From: Rhizobium sp. BK313
GTDB taxonomy: Bacteria; Pseudomonadota; Alphaproteobacteria; Rhizobiales; Rhizobiaceae
NCBI RefSeq assembly: GCF_014193655.1
Contig: NZ_JACHZQ010000001.1
Location: forward strand, 2,108,001-2,172,000
DNA: 64,000 bases
Direction of reading: 5' to 3'
The notes under the pieces were generated by a model. The model worked only from the letters and a program-made list of their open reading frames with translations, was not told the DNA's origin and ran no database searches. This document shows, piece by piece, positions 29,122-39,439 of the stretch (its first letter is position 1; each line of letters begins with the position of its first letter). The translations under genes and the position numbers were made by a program.

Positions 29122-29422
29122 ACAAACCTCCTAGGGTAGGAGCCGCCTCATGCGACGTCGTTTGTACGCAATACGTTCTGGTTAAACTACATGTGTAGAT
29201 AGGCTGATTTGCCGCTTGGGTAAAGACGAATTGTTAATGAGTATTAACAATAGTTCCCAAGTTATAAATCGTAATTCACTAATAAGACGATGATGGTGGC
29301 CCCTGCGATGCGTTTTACATCTCATCGCGTAATTCCCTGGAATCATAGGGAAAATCGGCTGACCGCCCCTTACTGTCCCGCTCATTTCGTATAATGTGAC
29401 GACAAAGGCCCATGGAGGGGAC
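29122..29422. other. Divergent intergenic region with a TATAAT box
   Basis: About 300 bases between the divergent EF-hand and DUF2339 genes, with AT-rich stretches near 29220-29290. TATAAT at 29390-29395 lies 27 bases before the DUF2339 ATG and could be its -10 box; no matching -35 TTGACA is seen at the proper distance. No gene is recognised. Confidence 0.5.
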
Positions 29423-32176
29423 ATGACGGAACTGCTGCTGATCTTGATTGTGGTCGTGGGCATTTTGATACTTCGCAGCTACAATCAACGGCTACAACGG
29501 CTGGAAAGCCGCATTCTAGAGCTGCAAAATGCGATTGCCGGCCATGTGTTGGCTGTTGGAACCGGCGAATCAGCAACAGCCGCAGAGTCTGCTGAGATGG
29601 CCTCCCAGCTCCCCGACATTCCAACACAACTATCGACCGAAACCGTCGCAGAGCCAGTGGCCGAATCGGAAGCGGCTGATGTCGCTGCACGCAGTTCCCC
29701 AGAGCAAGCGGAGGACGTAATCGCCGCCCCGATTGCGCAGAATAACGAAAGCCTGGAGAGCACGATCGGTGCCCGCTGGGCCGTATGGGTGGGCGGCATC
29801 GCGCTGGCGCTCGGCGGCGTGTTCATGGTCAAATATTCGATCGAAAGCGGCTTGCTCAGCCCCGCGGTGCGACTGGTGCTTGCCGCCGTCTTCGGCTTGA
29901 TCCTTGTCGCCGCCGGCGAAATCATCCGGCGTCGGTCCGGGCCGGTGCTTGCCAATACCTTCCAGAACGCGATGATCCCCGGCGTGCTGACAGCGGCTGG
30001 CGTCGTCGCGCTGTTCGGCTCGACCTATGCTGCTCATGGCATTTACGGCTTCATCGGGCCGGCGAGCGCCTTCCTCCTTCTCGGGCTGATCTCGCTCGCC
30101 ACGCTTGGCCTGTCGCTCCTGCATGGCCAGGCGCTTGCGGGTCTCGGGTTATTGGCTTCCATGATCACGCCGGCACTTATCGCCCCGACGGCGCCGAGAC
30201 CCTGGACGCTGTTCGGCTATCTCGTCTTTACCTGGCTCGCCACCACTGCCGCATCGCGCCTGCGCCGGTGGCACATCGCACCGTCCTTTGCCAATGCCCT
30301 TCTCAGCATCTGGCCACTGCTTTACATCTTCAATAGCGACGTGGTCGACCTGGCACCGGTCACTCTGGCCATGCTGGGGATGATCGCCGGCACGATTTTC
30401 GTTTGGCCGGGACGCTATGAAGCAGCAGCAACGGCCGGGGAAAGTGCCCGATCGGCCGAAACCGATGGACCGTCGACCTCGCCACCCGCCAGCCATTGGA
30501 CCGCGTTCCTGACGCGTGCGCCGCTTGGGATGACGCTGACGGCATCCATTGGCGCCGCCGCAGTCGCCTTGTCGTTGCTGGCCTACAGCCTTTTGAACGG
30601 ATACCCGCTTCCGGATGCCTCTCTTCTCTTTGCTGCGATTGTTGCGACAGTCGCGGCCTTCGGCGCCGGTCGTATATATGCGGCTTGGGCGGCAATCTTG
30701 TCTTCCATAGCCGCCGGCTTTGGCATGTTCGTCGCTCTTGCGCACCCAACAAGCGGCACGGATTGGAACATCGTAGAGGTCGTCCCGGCGCTCTATGACG
30801 TTGTCGTCTACGATGGTCTCGGCCTCGGCGCGGCCTTCGTCCTTGTCGGCTTCTTCTTTCTCAAGCGGTTCGGCGAAAGCGAAAGGCCCTTTGCGGCGCT
30901 GTGGAGCGTCATCATGGTCGCCACGCCGCTGACGATCGCCGTGATCAGCTACGTCACCTTCGGCAACTGGACGCGCGACTGGCTTCACGGGCTTTATGGC
31001 ATCGGGCTTGGCATTGTTCTGCTGGCGCTCGCCGAATGGCAGAACCGCCTATCCCCGGAAAACGAAATGGCGCTGCCGACCAATATCCTCGCCGCCGGTT
31101 CCTTCGCCGCTTTCGTCTTCGCCCTGCACACGCTTACCCATGACGCCACCCCGACGATCCTGCTGCCGGTGCTTGGCATGGCCTTTCTCTTGGCTGGACG
31201 CATTCGCTCCTGGCCTGCCTTGCCCTGGACGATGGTCGCGGCGCTGATCATCACACTGGGGCGCATCGCCTGGCAGCCGACCATCGTCGACCCGGGTGAG
31301 CTCGGCACGACGCCGGTTTTCAACATGCTGCTTGCCGGTTACGGTATCCCCGCGGCACTCGCCGTCTGGGCCGCCTTCGAGGTCAAGCGTTCGCCGGACC
31401 TCAGACTGCGCAACACCCTGCAGGCACTCGCAAGCTTCCTGGTGCTGCTGACGATCGCCATCCTGGTGCGCCATGCGATGAACGGCGGCGTCTTGAATGC
31501 GAACGTTCCGACGCTTGGCGAACAATCGATCTACACATTGCTGGCGATCGGCGCTTCGGCGACGCTGATGGCGCTCGATCTCAGCGCATCGAGCCCCGTC
31601 TTACGTTATGGCGGAATGGCGCTCGGCGTCCTCTCCGTCATTCTGATCCTGACGCTGCATCTGGTCGGGCTTAACCCCTTCGTGACAGGCGAAAGCACAG
31701 GGCGGATTCCCTTCTTCAACCTCCTGCTGCTCGGCTATCTTCTGCCAGCGCTCGCCTATGGAGGGTTGGCGTTCTATGCGCGGAGCAAACGGCCCCTGCC
31801 CTATGTGACGATGCTTGCCGTCGCCGGTGCGGTCATGGCCTTTGCCTGGGCAACGCTGTCGGCGCGCCGCTTTTGGCAGGGCGAATATATCCCGTTCTGG
31901 AACGGCTTCATTCAAGGAGAGCTTTATTCCTACTCCGTCGTCTGGCTGCTGATCGGCATCGCCCTTCTCTGGCTTGGCGCGCGCTTCGATGCCCGCAGCC
32001 TGCGTATCGCATCGGCCGCGCTGGTGTTCGTCGCTGTCGTGAAGGTCTTCCTGATCGACATGGCGAACCTGGAGGGCTTTCTGCGGGCGCTGTCCTTCAT
32101 TGGTCTCGGCGCAGTGCTGATCGGCATCGGCCTGTTCTACCAGAAGGTCCTGACCGGCAAGAAAGCAACGGAATGA
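29423..32176 (+). CDS. DUF2339 multi-spanning membrane protein
   Basis: 917 residues. A short signal-anchor helix is followed by an acidic linker and then around twenty-five membrane segments. The motif ESTIGARWAVWVGGIALALGG opens the membrane part and is diagnostic of DUF2339. The start at 29423 follows GGAGGGGAC; an upstream GTG (29396) is less likely. The family has no known biochemical role. A separate HD protein gene follows after a short gap. Confidence 0.85.
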   Translation: MTELLLILIVVVGILILRSYNQRLQRLESRILELQNAIAGHVLAVGTGESATAAESAEMASQLPDIPTQLSTETVAEPVAESEAADVAARSSPEQAEDVIAAPIAQNNESLESTIGARWAVWVGGIALALGGVFMVKYSIESGLLSPAVRLVLAAVFGLILVAAGEIIRRRSGPVLANTFQNAMIPGVLTAAGVVALFGSTYAAHGIYGFIGPASAFLLLGLISLATLGLSLLHGQALAGLGLLASMITPALIAPTAPRPWTLFGYLVFTWLATTAASRLRRWHIAPSFANALLSIWPLLYIFNSDVVDLAPVTLAMLGMIAGTIFVWPGRYEAAATAGESARSAETDGPSTSPPASHWTAFLTRAPLGMTLTASIGAAAVALSLLAYSLLNGYPLPDASLLFAAIVATVAAFGAGRIYAAWAAILSSIAAGFGMFVALAHPTSGTDWNIVEVVPALYDVVVYDGLGLGAAFVLVGFFFLKRFGESERPFAALWSVIMVATPLTIAVISYVTFGNWTRDWLHGLYGIGLGIVLLALAEWQNRLSPENEMALPTNILAAGSFAAFVFALHTLTHDATPTILLPVLGMAFLLAGRIRSWPALPWTMVAALIITLGRIAWQPTIVDPGELGTTPVFNMLLAGYGIPAALAVWAAFEVKRSPDLRLRNTLQALASFLVLLTIAILVRHAMNGGVLNANVPTLGEQSIYTLLAIGASATLMALDLSASSPVLRYGGMALGVLSVILILTLHLVGLNPFVTGESTGRIPFFNLLLLGYLLPALAYGGLAFYARSKRPLPYVTMLAVAGAVMAFAWATLSARRFWQGEYIPFWNGFIQGELYSYSVVWLLIGIALLWLGARFDARSLRIASAALVFVAVVKVFLIDMANLEGFLRALSFIGLGAVLIGIGLFYQKVLTGKKATE

Positions 32177-32248
32177 TTGCGGCGAATCTCTGCGCTCGGT
32201 AGGAACGCAGGGATTATTCCGACAGATCATTCCGACGCGGGGCCGAAG

Positions 32249-32902
32249 ATGGACACCAATAGAATGGCGCGGGCTTTTGCCCCGTTCGAGGCGCTGGCTG
32301 CAGACCTCATTCCGCACGCAGCCAACGGCGACGACGGCTCGCACGACATCGCCCATATCCTGCGCGTCTTCAAGAACGCGATGTCCATCCAGGCAGAAGA
32401 AGGCGGCGACGCTCGCATCCTTGCCGCCGCCGTGTTGCTGCATGACTGCGTCTCGGTGGAGAAAAATTCGCCGCATCGAGCGCAGGCATCAAGGCTTGCG
32501 GCCGAGAAGGCCTCAGGCATCCTGAGGGAGCTTGGATGGACCGGCGAGGATATCGCCGCCGCGGCGCACGCTATCACCACGCACAGCTTCTCCGCCAATA
32601 TTCCGCCGGAGACGCTGGAGGCGAAAATGTTGCAGGATGCCGACCGACTGGATGCGATCGGCATGGTCGGCGCTGCCCGTTGCTTCTATATTGCAGGCCG
32701 CTTGGGCTCCGGCCTCTACGATCCGTTCGATCCTCTCGCCGTAGAGCGGCCACTGGATGACAAGCGCTTCGCCATTGACCATTTCGAGACAAAGCTGTTC
32801 AAACTGGCGGACGGGTTCCAGACCGAAACCGGCCGGAGGTTCGCGGGCGAGCGGCATGAGCGGTTGAAGACGGTGCTGGCAATGTTCATCGACGAAATCT
32901 GA
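32249..32902 (+). CDS. HD-domain phosphohydrolase (YedJ-like)
   Basis: 217 residues with HD-superfamily metal ligands: His in GSHDIAHILRV, the LLHDCVSV pair and the later QDADRLDAIG motif. The layout SHDIAH...HD...DADRLDA is that of small uncharacterised HD hydrolases such as YedJ. The ATG at 32249 is chosen; the open upstream extension reads across the DUF2339 gap. It lies 9 bases before the MOSC gene. Confidence 0.85.
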   Translation: MDTNRMARAFAPFEALAADLIPHAANGDDGSHDIAHILRVFKNAMSIQAEEGGDARILAAAVLLHDCVSVEKNSPHRAQASRLAAEKASGILRELGWTGEDIAAAAHAITTHSFSANIPPETLEAKMLQDADRLDAIGMVGAARCFYIAGRLGSGLYDPFDPLAVERPLDDKRFAIDHFETKLFKLADGFQTETGRRFAGERHERLKTVLAMFIDEI

Positions 32903-32911
32903 GGGCTATTC

Positions 32912-33760
32912 ATGCGGGTCAGCGATCTCTTCATCTATCCGCTCAAGAGCGCACGCGGCATTGCCATTCCATCCGCCACTATCGACGCTTTCGGCCTGAT
33001 CGGCGATCGTCGTGCCATGCTGGTCGAACCTTCCGGCCATTTCATCACGCAACGCGAATTGCAGGATCTTGCCCGCATCGACGTCCAGCCCGGCCCCTCC
33101 TACCTGCGTCTGAAAATGGAGGGCAAAGCTGACATTATCGTGCCTCCGCCGCACCAGGACAACCGCATGGACGTGGACGTCTGGAAAGCGGTCGTCAACG
33201 CCTCCGTTGCCGACGACGAAACGAACAAGGCGTTGTCGGTCTGGTTCGGACGCCAGGTCAAGCTGGTCTTCTTCGACAGTTTCGCCAAGCGGATCGCCAA
33301 CCCTGAATGGGCTAGCGGCGAGACGCCGGTTACCTTTTCCGATGGATATCAGATCCTCGTCACCACCACCGGCTCGCTCAAGGCGTTGAATGCCGATCTT
33401 GCCGCTCATGGCGAAGGTTCGGTCGGCATGGAGCGCTTTCGTCCGAACATTGTCATCGATTGCGACGAGGAATGGCTCGAAGACCGCTGGGCGGCGATCG
33501 AGATCGCGGGTATCCGCCTCGATCTGGTCAAGCCCTGCGCCCGCTGCATCATGACGACGCAGGACCAGAAAACCGGATCGCGCGACGTGCCGAACCCGAT
33601 GCCGGCCATGGGGCGCGTCCGCATGTCCGCGGACCGCCGTGTCCCTGGTCCGCTCTTCGGCTGGAATGCCGTGCCGCGCGGCGAAGGCTCGGTGAAGATC
33701 GGCGATACGATGACTGTGATCGAAGAACGGCCGGAGGGCTGGACATTCAAGCGGCGATAG
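32912..33760 (+). CDS. MOSC-domain protein (YcbX-like)
   Basis: 282 residues. An N-terminal MOSC beta-barrel domain begins VSDLFIYPLKSARG, and the molybdenum-cofactor-type cysteine lies in the region KPCARCIMTT near residue 210. MOSC proteins are thought to bind Moco sulfur carriers; YcbX acts in N-hydroxylated base detoxification in E. coli. The start has GAGGG six bases upstream. It ends before the cyclase-ATPase gene without overlap. Confidence 0.88.
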   Translation: MRVSDLFIYPLKSARGIAIPSATIDAFGLIGDRRAMLVEPSGHFITQRELQDLARIDVQPGPSYLRLKMEGKADIIVPPPHQDNRMDVDVWKAVVNASVADDETNKALSVWFGRQVKLVFFDSFAKRIANPEWASGETPVTFSDGYQILVTTTGSLKALNADLAAHGEGSVGMERFRPNIVIDCDEEWLEDRWAAIEIAGIRLDLVKPCARCIMTTQDQKTGSRDVPNPMPAMGRVRMSADRRVPGPLFGWNAVPRGEGSVKIGDTMTVIEERPEGWTFKRR

Positions 33761-33886
33761 TCGCTCCGCCGCCCATGTTTGGTACTTGCGGGGCTGGGGC
33801 AGCAGGTTCATGCTTAGCGCCTGTTTTGAAGCCCGCAGTTGCGGTTGGAATAGCCGTAACACATGGGCTTTCGCGAGGTGCGTGCG

Positions 33887-36800
33887 ATGGAGTGCGCCGG
33901 CTGCGGTTTCGATATTCGGAGCGGCTTTGCTTTCTGTCCGCGATGCGGCGCAAAGCAACCCATCTCCTGCGCTGCTTGCGGCTATCCCTGTCAGCCTGAT
34001 TTTGCCTTCTGCCCCAGGTGCGGCGCCTCGATTTCCGACAAGACCCAACTCCCAACGAAGCCAACCATCGAGGCCATGCCGGTAAAATCTGAGGGCGATG
34101 CCGACCGACGGCCGGTGACAGTGCTCTTTGCCGATCTCTGCGGCTTCACGACGCTGAGCGAGCAGATCGACCCTGAAGTCATGCGGGTGCTGCAGAACGA
34201 GTTGTTCGAAGAGATGACTCAATCGGTCGAGGCTTATGGCGGCTTCGTCGACAAGTTTGTCGGCGATGCGCTGCTGGCGCTGTTCGGCGCGCCGGTCGCG
34301 CATGAGGACGATCCGGTACGGGCGCTGAATGCGGCACTCGATATGATCGATCGGGCGACGCAGGTCGGCGAGCGCTGGCGGCGACGCGCCGGTGTGCCGC
34401 TTCGCCTGCATATCGGCATCAACAGCGGCCCTGTCGTCACCGGCGGCTTCGGCGCGGTCAATACCAAATCCTATTCCGTGACCGGCGACACAGTGAACAC
34501 CGCCCAACGCTTGCAGTCCATGGCCGGCGAAAACGATATCCTGGTCGGGCCGCTGACCTATCGCCTCACCCGCCATGCCTTTGCCTTCGACAGTCTCGGT
34601 GCGCAAACATTGCGCGGCAAAAGCGGCGACGTCCTTGTCCATCGGCTGACGGGACCATTGGAAGCGCCGCATACAGCGCGCGGGCTCGAAAGTTTCGGCC
34701 TTCAGGCGCCGATGATCGGACGCGATACGGAATTGTCGCGGTTGCTGACGTGCCTCGATCTCGCCTGCGGCGGTGCGGCGCAGCTTGTCCGACTGATCGG
34801 CGAAGCGGGTATCGGCAAGTCTCGGCTGGTCAACGAATTCATCGGCATCGCCGGTAATGCTGCCCGCTTCCAGGGTCTCGCCATCCGCAAAGCGACCTGC
34901 TCTCCTCTCGGCGAACAATCCTATGGCACGCTTGCCGCGGTCGTGCGCAGCGCTTACGGCATCGGCGAACGGGATAATCTCGATAGGACGCGTCAGTTGC
35001 TGACGACAGGATTCCGCGCGCTCGATCTCACACAGGAAGATGTCGACGGGCTTTTGCCGCTCTTTCTGCATGTCCTCGGTCTCGGTGATCCCAATGGAGC
35101 GCTACGGCACATCGAGCCGGAGCAGTTGCGGCGGCAGATCTTCTATGGGGTCCGCACCGTGTTCGAACGGCGGCTGGCGCAGGGTCCGCTACTGCTTGTC
35201 ATCGAGGATCTGCATTGGGCGGACGCCGCTTCGCTGGAGGTGCTGCGCTTCATGATGGATCGGCTGGAGCGTAGCCGGCTGATGCTGCTTGCGATTTACC
35301 GGCCGACATCGCAGATCGACCCGTTGGACTCCAATCGTGTGAGCGTCACCGTGCAACGTCTTGGCCCGTTGATTGCAGCCGACGGGCAGAAGCTGCTTGC
35401 CGCCTTTTTCGGCGAGGTTCACGGCAAGTTGGTCACGATGCGTAAGCGCATCCTCGACCGCGCCGGCGGCAATCCGCTCTTCATCGAAGAAATCCTTCGA
35501 GGTCTGATCGACATGGGCACGTTGCACAACGACGGTCAGCGCTGGCATGTTGCGGCGGAAGACACGGATGTTGATATTCCGGTGAATCTGCAGGCCCTGT
35601 TGCTCGCCCGTGTCGATCGTCTGCCTCAGGAAATAAGACGGTTGGCGCAGGAGGCGGCGGTGGTCGGCCCGAAGTTCGATACCGCCCTGCTTCGCAGCGT
35701 CGCCACCGAACCGGCTGCAATAGACGCTGCGCTGGATTATCTCTGCGATGCCAACATCATCGAGGAATTGCGCGGGCCCGATGCCGGCGTTTCTCCCACC
35801 TATCGCTTCAGCCAATCCCTGTTGCACGACGTCATCTATCATAATCTCCTGCAACAACGGCGCGTGGAGCTTCATCGCCGTATCGGCGGGGTTCTGGAAC
35901 GCCAATACGGTTCGGCGCCCGACCGGCCCGAGCATCTGGCGCAACTCGGCCATCACTTCAGCCTCACCACCGAGAAGGCCAAGGGAGCTACCTATCTGAT
36001 GGCGGCGGGCGATATAGCACGGAAGACGTATGCCAATGACGATGCGATGCGTCTCTACCGTCAGGCGCTTGCCGCCTTAACAGACGAGCCGGAGGTGACG
36101 TCGGAGCAATTGGCGCTTCTGGAGCGTCTTGCCGATCTCTGCGGTCCCGCCGGTCTCCGCGACGCCGCCTTGAACCATTATCAGCGAGCGCTTGCGACCC
36201 ACCGCAGCCGAGACGATCGGATCGCCGCAGCAAGGATATTGCGAAAAATCGGCCGCTTGCATCTCGATGCGGGGCGCCGCGACCAGGCGGAGACGCATTG
36301 TGCCGAGGCCGAAGCCATGATCGCGACGATCGATGCGCCGGTCGAACATGCGCATCTCCTGCAGGAGCGCGGCCATCTGGCCTTCCGCATGGGGGACCAG
36401 GCGGCCGCCGCCGAATGGGCGACGCAGGCCCTGCAATGTCTGCAAACGCTACCTATCGATGGAACGACAGAGGCCGGACGGGAAGCGGCGCGAGCGATGG
36501 CCGAGGCACTGAATACCAAGGGTGCAGCACTTGCGCGGCTCGGACGTCGCCGCGATGCCGTGCAGGAGGTGGAGCACAGCCTGTCTGTAGCCGAAAAGGC
36601 CGATCTGCAGAGCGCGGCCTGTCGCGCCTATTCCAATCTCGGCGTCCTCTACACGATTGTCGATCCGGCCAACGCCATCAAGATCTGCCGGCGGGGGCTG
36701 GAGGTTGCAACCCGCATCGGTGATCTCGGCTTCCAGGCACGCCTTCTCGCCAATCTCGCCGTTTCCTGTTGTACCTTTACCGATCGCTGTGCCGCCGAGG

Positions 36801-37129
36801 GTGTGCCGGCAGCGGAGAGGGCAGTCGAAATCGACCGGGCACTCGATCAGCGCGACCATCTCTCCGTCCCATTGATCGTCCTTGGACAGATCCATCAATG
36901 CCACGGGCAGCCGAAGCTAGCTCGTAAGTATTACGAGGAAGCCCTTGAGGTTGCGAAGGAAATTGACGAGCCGCAACTGCTCTTTCCGTGCTATGATGGT
37001 TTGGCGACACTGAGCCTCGAGCATGACGACATGGACGAGGCGGAACGGTATTTCACGCTGGCACAGGATGTGTGCACCCGCCACAATCTCGATCCAGGCA
37101 CACTCGTCGTGTTGCCGTTTCTTGACTGA
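33887..37129 (+). CDS. Double zinc ribbon - class III cyclase - AAA ATPase - TPR protein
   Basis: 1080 residues. Two zinc ribbons open the protein (C3, C6, C17, C20; then C28, C31, C42, C45). A class III nucleotide cyclase domain follows (about 74-255) with both metal aspartates (D83, D127) and the N204-x3-R208 transition-state pair, so it looks catalytically competent. Next come an AAA/STAND-like ATPase (Walker A GEAGIGKSRL, K311; Walker B LLVIEDLHWAD) and a long C-terminal TPR-like superhelix. The GTP or ATP product cannot be decided. The start at 33887 (GAGG upstream) is preferred to 33863. It is possibly regulated by the zinc module or by partners bound to the TPR domain. Confidence 0.85.
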   Translation: MECAGCGFDIRSGFAFCPRCGAKQPISCAACGYPCQPDFAFCPRCGASISDKTQLPTKPTIEAMPVKSEGDADRRPVTVLFADLCGFTTLSEQIDPEVMRVLQNELFEEMTQSVEAYGGFVDKFVGDALLALFGAPVAHEDDPVRALNAALDMIDRATQVGERWRRRAGVPLRLHIGINSGPVVTGGFGAVNTKSYSVTGDTVNTAQRLQSMAGENDILVGPLTYRLTRHAFAFDSLGAQTLRGKSGDVLVHRLTGPLEAPHTARGLESFGLQAPMIGRDTELSRLLTCLDLACGGAAQLVRLIGEAGIGKSRLVNEFIGIAGNAARFQGLAIRKATCSPLGEQSYGTLAAVVRSAYGIGERDNLDRTRQLLTTGFRALDLTQEDVDGLLPLFLHVLGLGDPNGALRHIEPEQLRRQIFYGVRTVFERRLAQGPLLLVIEDLHWADAASLEVLRFMMDRLERSRLMLLAIYRPTSQIDPLDSNRVSVTVQRLGPLIAADGQKLLAAFFGEVHGKLVTMRKRILDRAGGNPLFIEEILRGLIDMGTLHNDGQRWHVAAEDTDVDIPVNLQALLLARVDRLPQEIRRLAQEAAVVGPKFDTALLRSVATEPAAIDAALDYLCDANIIEELRGPDAGVSPTYRFSQSLLHDVIYHNLLQQRRVELHRRIGGVLERQYGSAPDRPEHLAQLGHHFSLTTEKAKGATYLMAAGDIARKTYANDDAMRLYRQALAALTDEPEVTSEQLALLERLADLCGPAGLRDAALNHYQRALATHRSRDDRIAAARILRKIGRLHLDAGRRDQAETHCAEAEAMIATIDAPVEHAHLLQERGHLAFRMGDQAAAAEWATQALQCLQTLPIDGTTEAGREAARAMAEALNTKGAALARLGRRRDAVQEVEHSLSVAEKADLQSAACRAYSNLGVLYTIVDPANAIKICRRGLEVATRIGDLGFQARLLANLAVSCCTFTDRCAAEGVPAAERAVEIDRALDQRDHLSVPLIVLGQIHQCHGQPKLARKYYEEALEVAKEIDEPQLLFPCYDGLATLSLEHDDMDEAERYFTLAQDVCTRHNLDPGTLVVLPFLD

Positions 37130-37202
37130 TTGTCCCCGTCGCAATGACCGCCGGAGATCCGTTAGGCGAATCGATTCAGGTACATAGATGGAGGAACGAA
37201 AC

Positions 37203-37883
37203 ATGCAGGATAACCACGCCGAAAGACCATTGAAGCCTGGAGATCGCGCGCCGAACGTGGTGCTGGATGCGATCACCCGCCAGGGCAAGATCGCCATCGA
37301 CGATTTTCGTGGCCAAAAACCGGTGCTCGTCGGGTTGTTCCGCGGGCTGCATTGTCCCTTCTGCCGCCGGCAGATCGCCGCCATGGCCGAGCTCACCGAT
37401 GCATTGCAGGAGAAAGGCATCGATAGCCTGACCGTCGTCAACACGCCGATCGAACGCGCGCGCCTCTATTTCCGCTACCATCCGCTTCCAAATCTGCTGG
37501 CCGCTTCCGATCCGGATCGGGTATCGCACAGAGCCTTCGGCCTGCCCAACATGCAATTTACCGACGAGGAGACCGACTGGCCACGTCATGTCAATATCGA
37601 TGAGGTCAAGTCGATGCGCGTGGACATGCCGGGCGAACTCCCTGAAGCAATGGACCCGTATGCGGCTGTCGCCTTCCTGGACAAGGCGGACCAATATGAT
37701 TTCACAGAGGATGACCGGCAGATGATCGCAACCGGCGAAGGCCAGCTCGTCGGCGAATTCCTTTTGGACCGCGACGGTGTCGTACGCTGGGCCTTTACCG
37801 AAGTCGAGGGTGACGGCCGCCATATGTTTGGCATTCCGGCGCCACGCGAGGTGATGTCGGCGGCATCGAATATCGCTGTCTAG
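37203..37883 (+). CDS. Peroxiredoxin-like (AhpC/TSA) protein
   Basis: 226 residues of thioredoxin-fold redoxin type. The motif HCPFCRR holds C51 and C54, a CxxC pair rather than the isolated peroxidatic Cys of classic 2-Cys peroxiredoxins. The start at 37203 follows GGAGGAACGAAAC and is preferred to 37188. It is convergent with recO with a 4-base overlap of the stops. The N-terminus ([11 protein letters not shown]) is typical of AhpC/TSA proteins. The physiological reductant and substrate are unknown. Confidence 0.82.
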   Translation: MQDNHAERPLKPGDRAPNVVLDAITRQGKIAIDDFRGQKPVLVGLFRGLHCPFCRRQIAAMAELTDALQEKGIDSLTVVNTPIERARLYFRYHPLPNLLAASDPDRVSHRAFGLPNMQFTDEETDWPRHVNIDEVKSMRVDMPGELPEAMDPYAAVAFLDKADQYDFTEDDRQMIATGEGQLVGEFLLDRDGVVRWAFTEVEGDGRHMFGIPAPREVMSAASNIAV

Positions 37884-38659
37884 CGTTTGGCGGCGATGAC
37901 CGGCTGCTCCAGCGGTCGTTCGAGGGACGCGGCGTTCACTGCCTTCAGCGCCGCTTGGATGAAACCATCGCGCGCTGCGGCGATCTCTATGCCGCGCGGC
38001 TCGTAGACATGGCGATGCAGGAAGAAGCCGGTGAGCCGGAAGGCAGCGACAAGGCTTTCGCCATCAGCCGCCTCGGCGGCACCGGCGGCAAGGAAGGGCG
38101 GCAGCGGCAGCATCTTGTCAGCCCATGGCAAACCTGCCGCACGGCAGACGGCACGTCCTGTCTTCGGTGAAACGAAGGCGAGATCGTCGCGCACGCCTGT
38201 CGCTGCACATTCGGTCAGGTCAAGACCGAAGCCAAGATCGTTGAGTACGGCCAATTCGAACCGAACGAAGAGCTCGCCGGCATCCATCGGATTCTGCAGG
38301 TTTTCCAGGATAACATCGAGTGCGTCATAGAGATGCGGATGCGGATCCCGCTCCGGCAACAGACGCAGTAGCGCACCCATCGCCTGCACGCCATAGACGG
38401 CGGTCGCCGTTTCCATCAGCCGTGCCGCCCGCAATCGCACCGGCTCCATGCGGAATTCGCCGAGATGTTCGTGCAGCCGCGCCCGCCATGTCACTTCGAC
38501 CAGATTGCCCGCCTGCAGTACCGGCTGCATGGCGCGCGACCGGCCAGAGCGCACCAAACCCATATGCCGGCCGCGATCACGCGTCATCACCTCGGCGATG
38601 ACGCTGGTCTCGCCGAGGCGCTTGACGCCCAATACGATTGCCTGATCCTGCCACTGCAT
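37880..38659 (-). CDS. recO: DNA repair protein RecO
   Basis: 259 residues: an N-terminal OB fold beginning [19 protein letters not shown] and a helical, cysteine-containing C-terminal part, as in alphaproteobacterial RecO. RecO works with RecR to load RecA on SSB-coated single-stranded DNA in the RecF pathway. It lies on the minus strand downstream of era, with a receiver gene and a Crp/Fnr gene between them; in many relatives era and recO are closer. Confidence 0.93.
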   Translation of the reverse strand: MQWQDQAIVLGVKRLGETSVIAEVMTRDRGRHMGLVRSGRSRAMQPVLQAGNLVEVTWRARLHEHLGEFRMEPVRLRAARLMETATAVYGVQAMGALLRLLPERDPHPHLYDALDVILENLQNPMDAGELFVRFELAVLNDLGFGLDLTECAATGVRDDLAFVSPKTGRAVCRAAGLPWADKMLPLPPFLAAGAAEAADGESLVAAFRLTGFFLHRHVYEPRGIEIAAARDGFIQAALKAVNAASLERPLEQPVIAAKR

Positions 38660-38717
38660 CGGCCGGTTTATCCCGCAGAATGTCGTGATTCGAGTTTAGG
38701 ACAAACGGCAGGCGCTG

Positions 38718-39104
38718 TCACATGGGAGACGATCCGCTCGACGGGCTGCTTGTCGATGATAATTTGTCGACGAATGCCCGCATGGCAGCTTCATCGAAAG
38801 GCTTGTTGAGCAACGGCACGTGCCGCAAGTCCGGTGGGAAGTCGAGCGTATCCGGATAGCCGCTGACGAAGCCGAAGGCGATGCCACGCTCGACCAGCAA
38901 TCGGGCAAAGCCGAAACTCATCGACTCCCCGAGATTGACATCCAGCATCGCAAAATCATAACGCTCCGTATGAACGGCGTTGACCGCCTGCTCCAGGTTC
39001 GAGGCGATTTCCACCTCCTCGACCCCGACAAGACGAAGGATTTCCTCCGCCTCCATGGCAATGATCAGATTGTCTTCCAAAATGAGAACGCGCTGAACCG
39101 TCAT
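38718..39104 (-). CDS. Single-domain response regulator receiver
   Basis: 128 residues made of one receiver domain. Acidic pair E10/D11 and phosphoacceptor D55 (DFAMLDVNLG) are present, and the switch lysine is in LNKPF. There is no output domain, so it probably acts as a phosphate shuttle or adapter. Its kinase partner is not in view. The ATG at 39104 is chosen as the fold start; the open upstream frame is noncoding. Confidence 0.88.
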   Translation of the reverse strand: MTVQRVLILEDNLIIAMEAEEILRLVGVEEVEIASNLEQAVNAVHTERYDFAMLDVNLGESMSFGFARLLVERGIAFGFVSGYPDTLDFPPDLRHVPLLNKPFDEAAMRAFVDKLSSTSSPSSGSSPM

Positions 39105-39439
39105 ATCAGCGCCATCCTCGCATTCGTACGCCAAGTGGCGCCGTGCCCCGTATAAATTCCCACATCTATCCCTCCGGCGCCAATCATCGGCCCGTGTTGA
39201 ATGGATGGCATTCCCCCATCCGTGTTGGCTAGATCTCATGTGACATGACCTTGCCCTCACCGCTTCGCACTTTTTGTCCCGCGGGACTATGGGCTCGTCA
39301 TCATGCTCCAATCGCATTTGCCGCCGCGGTTAGTAAAAGGTGAAACTGGTCGAAAAGTGACGAGAACGGTAGTCTATGCTGATACACCAGCCACAACATT
39401 TAAAAAAGACATGCTGCAGGTCACATCAATTTCGTGGGG
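39105..39439. other. Intergenic region between receiver gene and Crp/Fnr gene
   Basis: 335 bases holding the promoter of the receiver gene and the 3' end region of the Crp/Fnr transcript. No gene or convincing terminator is recognised; an A-rich stretch (ATTTAAAAAAGACATG) lies near 39398-39413. Confidence 0.5.
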
